From the NCBI GenBank assembly GCA_023453725.1, contig JAEXTB010000185.1:1-5328 (forward strand): DNA of 5,328 bases, written 5' to 3'. How positions within the stretch are numbered: position 1 is the stretch's first letter; each line of letters opens with the position of its first letter. The position numbers and the translations under genes were made by a program. The stretch comes from Bacillota bacterium. Its GTDB lineage: Bacteria; Bacillota; Clostridia; Christensenellales; CAG-138. This document shows, one piece after another, positions 1 to 4,464 of the stretch. The notes under the pieces are model-generated. The model was not told the origin of the DNA. It was given only the letters and a program-made list of their open reading frames with translations, and did no database searches.

Positions 1-30
1 GCCAAAGAGCATGGCTTATACTTCCCATGA
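1..30 (+). CDS. possible C-terminal tail of an upstream gene (partial)
   Basis: Reading from base 1 in frame 1 gives nine sense codons (AKEHGLYFP) and then a TGA at 28-30. The stop lies 26 bases before the hydrolase start, and the hydrolase ribosome binding site sits in that gap, which is the usual spacing inside an operon. The stretch is too short to assign a family or even to be sure it is coding. If real, the hydrolase may be cotranscribed with whatever lies to the left. Confidence 0.25.
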   Translation, partial: AKEHGLYFP

Positions 31-56
31 CAGAAGACAGAAAGGGAGTATCACAT

Positions 57-1358
57 ATGCTCGGACTCATCACATTGTTAATTGCACTCGGCGCACAAAT
101 TGGATTTCTTATTTACCAGCTTACCACAAAGAACCGCCAGACGAAGGTGAAGCACATTACGCGGGTTGCCGCCTTTGGTTTTTTCTGCTTGCTTTTATTG
201 TCAGGCGTTTATTGGTGGGGCTTCCGCTGGATGGGCTTGTTTATACTGCTTGCTGTGCTGGCCCTGATCAGCGTCATATATTTTATTCGGAAACCCAAGG
301 AAGAAAAAGCATATAAAGCATATAAAGCGGTGCTCTCCTGCATAAACGGATGCATCCTTCTTACATTCTGCATCCTGCCAGGGATCATGTTCCCTCAGTT
401 CAAACCGGTCGCTTCAACAGGTTCTTATGCTGTAGAAACAACAAGCGTAACACTCGTGGACGAAAACCGTGTTGATCCCTTTTCCGAAACGGGCGAAAAC
501 AGAAAGCTGACGGTTCAGTTCTGGTATCCGGCTGTTGAAGGCTCTAAGAAATTTCCGCTTGCCGTATTCTCACACGGTGCGTTCGGCTATCGCGGCAGCA
601 ATCGTTCCACATTTTTAGACCTTGCAAGCAACGGGTATGTGGTTTGCAGTATTGACCACAGCTACCACGCCTTCTTTGCGCAGCATACGGACGGCAGTAC
701 AACATTGGTGGATATGGAATTTCTCAACGACGCCGCCAACATTACGAATGATGCCTATGACGAGCAGACAACCTACACCAAGACCCACGAATGGCTGGCG
801 CTGCGTACCGGCGATATTAATTTTGTGCTGGACAAAATACTGAATGCTCCGGATGAAGCGCTGCCTGCATCTGTCCGTTCCATGATTGATGCGGAAAAAA
901 TCGGGCTTTTCGGCCATTCGCTCGGCGGTGCGGCCGCAGCGCAGCTGGGGCGGGAACGCACGGATGTGGATGCCGTGGCCGTCATTGACGGCACGATGAT
1001 CGGGGAGGAGATTGGCTTTGAAAGCGGGCAGCCAGACTTAAACATGGAGCCTTATCCTGTTCCCTTATTAAATTTGTACAACGACAGCCATTATGAGGAC
1101 GCGCAGCAGGAAGGAACGGCATATAACAACCTTTCCGCCAGCGCCAATGCCAAAGAAGCCTACGATGTCGTCATCCGCGGTTCGGGACACCTGAACTTTA
1201 CCGATCTCCCGCTCTTCTCTCCGGCGCTGGCGCGCATGCTCGGCACCGGCGAGGCAGACAGCCGGTATTGCATAGAAACGATGAATGAAATCGTACTGGA
1301 CTTTTTCAACCATACGCTCAAGGATGCCGGTGCCCTGGACATACAAACGGAATATTAA
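57..1358 (+). CDS. membrane-anchored alpha/beta hydrolase, PAF-acetylhydrolase/dienelactone hydrolase type
   Basis: The 433-residue product has four predicted N-terminal membrane helices (about residues 1-21, 35-54, 57-77 and 91-112) followed by an alpha/beta-hydrolase domain (about 130-433). Basic loops (TTKNRQTKVKH, and RKPKEEKAYK onward) fall between helices 1-2 and 3-4, so the catalytic domain should face outside the cell. Visible catalytic features are an oxyanion-hole type SHG at 172-174, the nucleophile elbow GHSLGG with Ser288, a likely acid Asp311 (AVIDG) and His378 (GSGHLNF). The SHG...GYRGSN block and the spacing resemble bacterial platelet-activating-factor acetylhydrolase relatives. 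The family cleaves ester bonds, but the substrate cannot be read from sequence. I chose ATG 57 over ATG 27 because AAAGGGAG at 41-48 lies eight bases before it, whereas ATG 27 has no such site and would only add ten polar residues before helix 1. Esterase or lipase of another subfamily is the main alternative. Confidence 0.88.
   Translation: MLGLITLLIALGAQIGFLIYQLTTKNRQTKVKHITRVAAFGFFCLLLLSGVYWWGFRWMGLFILLAVLALISVIYFIRKPKEEKAYKAYKAVLSCINGCILLTFCILPGIMFPQFKPVASTGSYAVETTSVTLVDENRVDPFSETGENRKLTVQFWYPAVEGSKKFPLAVFSHGAFGYRGSNRSTFLDLASNGYVVCSIDHSYHAFFAQHTDGSTTLVDMEFLNDAANITNDAYDEQTTYTKTHEWLALRTGDINFVLDKILNAPDEALPASVRSMIDAEKIGLFGHSLGGAAAAQLGRERTDVDAVAVIDGTMIGEEIGFESGQPDLNMEPYPVPLLNLYNDSHYEDAQQEGTAYNNLSASANAKEAYDVVIRGSGHLNFTDLPLFSPALARMLGTGEADSRYCIETMNEIVLDFFNHTLKDAGALDIQTEY
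306..328 (+). repeat. 9-bp in-frame direct repeat inside the hydrolase gene
   Basis: The unit AAAGCATAT occurs twice in a row and is followed by a partial third copy (AAAGC). It encodes the KAYKAYKA segment of the cytoplasmic loop before the fourth membrane helix. Because the unit is three codons long, gain or loss of a copy would change the loop length without breaking the frame. It may simply be a chance small duplication. Confidence 0.6.
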
Positions 1359-1369
1359 GTGCATCGAGA

Positions 1370-1403
1370 GGCGGGGGGGCTTTAGACAGGAAGCCTCCTC
1401 GCC
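1370..1403 (+). terminator. strong hairpin after the hydrolase gene, no U tract
   Basis: Bases 1370-1382 pair with 1391-1403 to give a 13-bp stem (eleven Watson-Crick pairs plus two G-U pairs) with an 8-base loop. It begins 12 bases after the hydrolase stop, the normal place for a transcript end. No run of T follows on either strand, so it does not fit a classical intrinsic terminator. It could still act as a 3'-end stabiliser, a Rho-assisted end or a weak terminator. The stem is seen directly; the role is inferred. Confidence 0.5.
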
Positions 1404-1422
1404 ACCAGAATAGCCGGTAAGC

Positions 1423-1451
1423 TTGAAGGCGCTTCTATAAATAGCTATAAT
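1423..1451 (+). promoter_or_regulatory. sigma-A type promoter of the LytTR/DUF3021 operon
   Basis: TTGAAG at 1423-1428 and a perfect TATAAT at 1446-1451 are separated by exactly 17 bases, so ten of twelve positions match or nearly match the vegetative consensus. Transcription would start near 1458, giving a leader of about 127 bases before the TTG start of the regulator. The promoter lies 20 bases beyond the hydrolase hairpin, so the operon is probably a separate unit from the hydrolase. I could not identify a convincing pair of LytTR-type direct repeats around it. Confidence 0.7.
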
Positions 1452-1457
1452 AGGGAT

Positions 1458-1584
1458 ACTCGGTTGACCATGCTTGCGCCACCCGGCTGCGGCGATACAC
1501 TGGTAAACCGCTTGGCTTCCCGCATGGCAGACCCCCTCCGAAAAATGCCGGGGATGTAATATAGCTGATTATGAAGGTAGCGCA
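1458..1584 (+). promoter_or_regulatory. long 5' leader of the LytTR operon, possibly structured
   Basis: This untranslated stretch is GC-rich and can form a closing helix CCATGC (1468-1473) with GCATGG (1522-1527), enclosing a small CGCC/GGCG hairpin (1477-1480 with 1491-1494). CCCGGC at 1482-1487 can alternatively pair with GCCGGG at 1547-1552, so two folds compete. It also contains the 29-codon frame at 1470-1559. A leader this long in front of a small regulator invites a regulatory reading. I do not recognise a known riboswitch class. The pairings were found by eye and some would be expected by chance in GC-rich DNA. Confidence 0.35.
1470..1559 (+). CDS. candidate 29-codon leader reading frame
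   Basis: An ATG at 1470 opens a 29-codon frame ending in TAA at 1557-1559. The product begins MLAPPGCGDTLVNRLASRM and ends in RKMPGM. It lies wholly inside the leader of the LytTR operon, 25 bases before the TTG start. No clear ribosome binding site precedes the ATG (CGGTTGACC), which argues against efficient translation. The bases could instead be kept for RNA structure, since the ATG overlaps one side of the predicted closing helix. I cannot name a family. It is listed because it fills the leader and would matter if translated. Confidence 0.2.
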   Translation: MLAPPGCGDTLVNRLASRMADPLRKMPGM

Positions 1585-2031
1585 TTGAAAGTTTCGGTTC
1601 AACAGATCGGTGCTGACAAGGAAGAACGGGCAATCATCCAATGTTATGAGGTAAACGACGATATAAAAAGCATCGTCTGTTTTATTAAATCAACCGGCGC
1701 AACGCTTGCGGGCTATATTGACGAAAGAGCAAGCCAAATTCCATTGCAGGACATTTTCTTTGTGGAAGCGGTTGATAACAAGGTATTTGCTTACACGGCG
1801 AAAAAAGTATACGAGCTTAAATGTAAGCTGTACGAGTTCGCAACGCAGTATGAAAGCAGAAAGTTTTTCAGGTGCTCCAAATCCTTCGTGATCAACCTGA
1901 TGAAAGTTGACAATGTACAGCCTATTTTGAACGGACGGTTTGCGGCGACGCTGTTCAACGGCGAGAAAGTCATCATTTCCCGGCAATATGTGCCGGAGCT
2001 AAAAAAGCGACTGTTGAGTGAAAGCATATGA
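1585..2031 (+). CDS. stand-alone LytTR-family DNA-binding transcriptional regulator
   Basis: The 148-residue protein carries a C-terminal LytTR DNA-binding domain (about 48-146). Hallmark segments are DIFFVEAVDNKVFAYT (56-71), FRCSKSFVINLMKVDNV (95-111) and ISRQYVPELKKRLL (131-144). The 45-residue N-terminal part is too short for a response-regulator receiver and has no phospho-acceptor pocket, so this is not a two-component regulator. The start is TTG at 1585: GAAGG at 1573-1577 lies seven bases upstream, and the first in-frame ATG would be residue 106, inside the domain. The stop overlaps the next gene by ATGA. Known relatives pair a LytTR protein with a small membrane protein that restrains it, as in the HdrRM and BrsRM pairs of Streptococcus mutans; by analogy this one probably activates its own operon and perhaps distant targets. 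Family certain, targets unknown. Confidence 0.93.
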   Translation: MKVSVQQIGADKEERAIIQCYEVNDDIKSIVCFIKSTGATLAGYIDERASQIPLQDIFFVEAVDNKVFAYTAKKVYELKCKLYEFATQYESRKFFRCSKSFVINLMKVDNVQPILNGRFAATLFNGEKVIISRQYVPELKKRLLSESI

Positions 2032-2456
2032 GTTTTAAGGCTTTTCTGAAGCGATGCCTGATGGAATACTTTATTATGACGACCTGTATCACAGCCGCAA
2101 TTGCTGTCCTGGGGTTATCCCTTGATCCCACGGCGACGCTCGGCTATGAGGCATATTTTTCGCCTCTTATTTTCGGGCTTATCAGCCTTGTGCCCTCGCT
2201 GGTCACTTATTCCCGCAAGGAATTGTCCTTCCGTCAGGCACTTTTGCGCAAAGTGCTACACGTAATTGTGCTTGAAACGATGTTGATCGCTTTCGGGTTT
2301 TTATCAGGCATCCTTCACGGCATTGCCGACGCGTCTTTTTTTAGTCTGGCGGTTTTTATTGTTTATCTTATGGTCAATCTGATCAGCTGGCAGATAGACA
2401 AGAAAGATGCCGATGACATCAACAAAACGCTCAAATCCCTGCAAGGCAGAAGCTAG
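2028..2456 (+). CDS. DUF3021-like four-helix membrane protein, likely partner of the LytTR regulator
   Basis: The 142-residue protein has four predicted membrane helices (about 13-31, 42-61, 77-96 and 103-122), short connecting loops and a charged C-terminal tail (DKKDADDINKTLKSLQGRS). Length, helix spacing and the position directly after a LytTR gene match DUF3021 proteins. The ATG overlaps the stop of the regulator (ATGA at 2028-2031), so the two are translationally coupled and made in fixed ratio. No strong ribosome binding site is visible beyond GAGTGAAAG, consistent with coupling. In related pairs the membrane partner inhibits the regulator until a signal, often unknown, releases it. I infer the same role here. 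The basic SRKELSFRQALLRK loop between helices 2 and 3 should lie in the cytoplasm and is a plausible contact site. No enzyme motif is seen. Confidence 0.85.
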   Translation: MSFKAFLKRCLMEYFIMTTCITAAIAVLGLSLDPTATLGYEAYFSPLIFGLISLVPSLVTYSRKELSFRQALLRKVLHVIVLETMLIAFGFLSGILHGIADASFFSLAVFIVYLMVNLISWQIDKKDADDINKTLKSLQGRS

Positions 2457-2458
2457 AT

Positions 2459-2497
2459 TAAAAACAAAAGCCATCCGTTGGATGGCTTTTGTTTTTA
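2459..2497. terminator. bidirectional intrinsic terminator between convergent genes
   Basis: Bases 2459-2476 pair perfectly with 2480-2497, an 18-bp stem with a 3-base loop (GTT). The core is GCCATCC/GGATGGC, flanked by A-rich and T-rich arms, so a U tract follows the core in both directions. It starts three bases after the DUF3021 stop and lies 22 bases beyond the dehydrogenase stop on the other strand. It should end both transcripts. Confidence 0.93.
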
Positions 2498-2519
2498 TTG
2501 CGGAAATGCGAGGGGTCTG

Positions 2520-3533
2520 CTACAGCGTCATAACCGCCTTGAGCGCGTTCGCGTGATCGTCTAAATACGCCTGCACATCCTGCGCAAAAGAGTCCATGTG
2601 CAGCGTATGCGAAATCATTGCGGACATATCCAGCATACCGGATGTGCAAAGGTCCAGGCAGGCGGGGAAGTAGAGCGCAGGCACGGCGTTGCTGGCCCGA
2701 ATTTGCAGCTTGTTGTCATGAAAATGCCGCATATCGAATGTGGCAAACTGTTTGTCGCCTGTGCCTATGCCAATAAAGCCCATCACGCCGCCTACATTTA
2801 ACAGCTTCATTGCGCCCGGCATGGCATCCGGCGTGGCGGTCATCAGCATTTTCTCCACACCGCCTCTTGCGAACGGGTATTGTGACAGATCCACCTGATC
2901 ACTGTGAAGCACCTCGTCAGCGCCCCATTTCAATGCAAGGCGGTCGCTCACACCGCGCCCGGAACGGGTGATGCCGTATATTTTTCGCGCGCCGCTCAGC
3001 CGGGCAAGCCTAAGCGCAAACAACCCGATCGGCCCAAGACCATAGACAATGACGTCATCTCCCATTTGTATCCCTGTTACCTTCACAAGGTCATAGGCGA
3101 CGCCCAGCGGCTCTATCAGTGCCGCCTCGGCATAGGAGAGGGAGGAAAACTTCACGCAGCTTTCGCAGGGCACCACCATATACTCAGCAAAGCCCATTGT
3201 ACCAACACCGGAATTGAACATGGATCGGCCAGACATATCAAGATCCACTTTGCCGTCGCGGGAGAGTGAAGAGAACCTGTCAAACGTGCCGCTCTCCAAG
3301 CATACGTCGTCCCCGGGCGCGACATTGTGTACAGCCTGCCCGACCTGTTCAACTACACCCGCCACCTCGTGGCCGATGGGTTCGTACTCCTCCGCTTCCA
3401 TGGCGGTGCGCAAATCCGTTCCGCACAGGCCGCAGGCTTTGACCTTTACCAGCACATCAAAGGGGCCTATCGGCGGGATGGGTATCTCACGTACCTGAAA
3501 ATCGAGCTTCTTTTTTGCGAATATGGATTTCAT
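2520..3533 (-). CDS. zinc-dependent medium-chain alcohol dehydrogenase, structural-zinc site lost
   Basis: The 337-residue protein has the GroES-like catalytic domain first and a Rossmann cofactor domain from about 150 to 290. Catalytic-zinc ligands are visible: Cys37 (CGLCGTD), His55-Glu56 (PIGHEVAG) and Glu141 (ALIEPLGV). The cofactor loop is GLGPIG (165-170). After the second Rossmann strand the sequence is YGITRSGR, without the acidic residue typical of NAD users, which hints at NADP. The four closely spaced cysteines that normally hold the structural zinc are absent: only Cys78 lies in that lobe (79-118), replaced by a Ser/Asp/Gly-rich loop. Start ATG 3533 is chosen because GGGAGG (3539-3544 on the minus strand) lies five bases upstream; an ATG at 3551 has no such site. 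The relatives are sorbitol, threonine and butanediol dehydrogenases, but the substrate is not evident. It is monocistronic, converges on the LytTR operon and is divergent from the DUF1801 gene. Confidence 0.92.
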   Translation of the reverse strand: MKSIFAKKKLDFQVREIPIPPIGPFDVLVKVKACGLCGTDLRTAMEAEEYEPIGHEVAGVVEQVGQAVHNVAPGDDVCLESGTFDRFSSLSRDGKVDLDMSGRSMFNSGVGTMGFAEYMVVPCESCVKFSSLSYAEAALIEPLGVAYDLVKVTGIQMGDDVIVYGLGPIGLFALRLARLSGARKIYGITRSGRGVSDRLALKWGADEVLHSDQVDLSQYPFARGGVEKMLMTATPDAMPGAMKLLNVGGVMGFIGIGTGDKQFATFDMRHFHDNKLQIRASNAVPALYFPACLDLCTSGMLDMSAMISHTLHMDSFAQDVQAYLDDHANALKAVMTL

Positions 3534-3793
3534 AAGCGCCTCCCAAGTCATTTGTATTCATGGCCCGCGGCCGCAGGGTATGTTCAAGCATATGGCATGG
3601 CTTACTGCGATTGTTGTATTGTCCCTTTATTATATTAGAAAACGTATTGCCTGCCCATACCGTTTCTCGGCGCGGCGCGTCCGAATTCCTTGTTGGGCCG
3701 TTCACTTTTTGCTTCCCCACACTCTTACCCTGCTTTGGACGGGTATGAATAGGATAGAGCCGCGCACAAATACACACGAACGAGGGAACCACC
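3534..3793. other. divergent intergenic region between dehydrogenase and DUF1801 genes
   Basis: This 260-base gap separates two genes read outward. It holds the dehydrogenase ribosome binding site (3539-3544), a GC-rich patch around 3565-3585, the AT-rich promoter core at 3611-3645, and the GAGGGA ribosome binding site of the DUF1801 gene at 3782-3787. Reading frames crossing it on both strands lack ribosome binding sites and family resemblance. I see no clear operator or riboswitch. Confidence 0.6.
3629..3657 (-). promoter_or_regulatory. promoter of the dehydrogenase gene
   Basis: Read on the minus strand, a perfect TATAAT (3634-3629) is preceded by TGGGCA (3657-3652) at a 17-base spacing. 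The -10 is ideal and the -35 matches four of six. Transcription would start near 3622, leaving a leader of about 88 bases before ATG 3533. On the plus strand the same AT-rich patch contains TATATT at 3631-3636, which could belong to a promoter for the DUF1801 gene, but I see no -35 at good spacing for it. Confidence 0.55.
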
Positions 3794-4249
3794 ATGACAT
3801 ACGCCGCAAATACCCCTGAGGAATACATTGCCCAAATACCGGAGAATAGAAAACAGGCAATTGCGCGGTTAAGAAGCGCCGTAAAAGAAAACCTGCCAGC
3901 CGGGTTTGAAGAGACCATGCAGTATGGCATGATCGGTTATGTTGTGCCGCACAGCATGTATCCCGCAGGCTACCATGTCAGCCCGAAAGAGCCGCTGCCG
4001 TTTATGGGAATCGCTTCTCAGAAAAACCATGTCTCGCTATACCATATGGGGCTTTACGCGTTTCCGGACGTTTTAGAATGGTTCACGGCGGAATATCCCA
4101 AGCATGTAACAGCCAAGCTGGATATGGGAAAAGGCTGTATCCGGTTTAAAAATACGGACGTCATTCCATATGGCTTAATCGCCGAACTTTGCAGGAAGAT
4201 AGGGGTAGAGGACTATATCGCGAAATACGAGATATCGGTAAAGAAGTAA
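3794..4249 (+). CDS. DUF1801 (YdhG/Fra-like) family protein
   Basis: The 151-residue protein is a single-domain DUF1801 member of normal length. Family blocks are seen in order: an N-terminal helical pair with YIAQIPENRKQAIARLRSAV (11-30), the MQYGMIGYVVP strand region (42-52), FMGIASQKNHVSLYHMGLY (70-88) with the characteristic K-N-H, and GKGCIRFKNTDVIPYGLIAEL (112-132). ATG 3794 is supported by GAGGGA six bases upstream. The Bacillus subtilis member YdhG (Fra) has been described as a frataxin-like iron chaperone for Fe-S and haem assembly. Most members, including this longer variant with a MYPAGYHVSPKEPLP insert (55-69), have no tested function, so I do not transfer that role. It is soluble and cytoplasmic, with no signal peptide. 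No convincing terminator follows it. Confidence 0.88.
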   Translation: MTYAANTPEEYIAQIPENRKQAIARLRSAVKENLPAGFEETMQYGMIGYVVPHSMYPAGYHVSPKEPLPFMGIASQKNHVSLYHMGLYAFPDVLEWFTAEYPKHVTAKLDMGKGCIRFKNTDVIPYGLIAELCRKIGVEDYIAKYEISVKK

Positions 4250-4338
4250 TCCATGCGCAACTTCACAGCGTGCGTTTTTGTGGCACCTTGGGGTTTCGCT
4301 TTTGTTTCTCCCCATATAACACTGCGGGAAATGTAATA

Positions 4339-4361
4339 TTTGTCAAGTAATGCTTGACAAA
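4339..4361. promoter_or_regulatory. 9-bp perfect inverted repeat, candidate operator
   Basis: TTTGTCAAG and CTTGACAAA are perfect inverted copies separated by five bases (TAATG). The centre-to-centre spacing of 14 bases is not a full helical turn, but the 23-base dyad is a typical size for a dimeric helix-turn-helix repressor. The right arm contains the TTGACA of the putative promoter, so a bound protein would block it. No T run follows, which makes a terminator role unlikely. Confidence 0.5.
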
Positions 4362-4382
4362 GCGATTGGGAAGTGATATTTC
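4355..4382 (+). promoter_or_regulatory. probable promoter of the GPP34-like gene
   Basis: A perfect TTGACA (4355-4360) is followed after 16 bases by TATTTC (4377-4382), a poor -10 that is helped by an upstream TG (4374-4375), giving an extended -10 arrangement. Transcription would begin near 4389, within the heptamer repeats, leaving a leader of about 75 bases. The weak -10 keeps confidence moderate. Confidence 0.4.
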
Positions 4383-4410
4383 TAAGTGGTAAGTAATAAG
4401 TAGTAAGTAG
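4383..4410 (+). repeat. four tandem 7-bp repeats (TAAGTRR)
   Basis: Four adjacent copies of a heptamer TAAGTRR run from 4383 to 4410. The last two are identical (TAAGTAG); the first two end in GG and AA. They begin directly after the putative -10 and would lie at the transcription start and first transcribed bases. Copy-number change by replication slippage could alter initiation or the leader. No such effect can be shown from one sequence. Confidence 0.75.
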
Positions 4411-4464
4411 ACAGAACCTGAAGAAGTTCCGATGGCTTACTGAACCCAAATAAAGGAGCACAAT

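Larger units (their letters stand above)
4250..4464 (+). other. non-coding region before the GPP34-like gene
   Basis: These 215 bases carry no credible gene. The first 80 contain only weak terminator-like pairings: GCGCA/TGCGT followed by TTTTT near 4255-4279, and a four-base GGGG/CCCC pair around 4290-4313. The second half holds a 9-bp inverted repeat, a promoter-like TTGACA, four heptamer repeats and a ribosome binding site, each listed separately. A short hairpin AGTAAG (4402-4407) with CTTACT (4436-4441) is also possible in the transcript. Confidence 0.55.

Noticed and set aside
11..316. 101-codon plus-strand frame starting at ATG 11
   Set aside because: It overlaps the hydrolase in another frame, has no ribosome binding site and gives a product of no coherent character. 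The hydrolase frame explains the DNA.
1464..1469. TTGACC as a second -35 element for the LytTR operon
   Set aside because: No acceptable -10 lies 15-19 bases downstream; that stretch is GC-rich. The promoter at 1423-1451 is far better.
1571..1588. Five-codon frame MKVAH overlapping the TTG start
   Set aside because: It is too short to judge, and the GAAGG inside it is better explained as the ribosome binding site of the TTG start.
2904..3269. 121-codon plus-strand frame inside the dehydrogenase
   Set aside because: It is antisense to conserved dehydrogenase motifs, including the Rossmann loop, and has no start signals.
3487..3930. 147-codon minus-strand frame across the dehydrogenase/DUF1801 intergenic region
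   Set aside because: It overlaps the starts of both well-supported genes, lacks a ribosome binding site and resembles no family. It would also cover the minus-strand promoter.
4339..4361. Inverted repeat as a transcription terminator
   Set aside because: No T run follows on the plus strand, and the right arm is a consensus -35, so an operator reading fits better.
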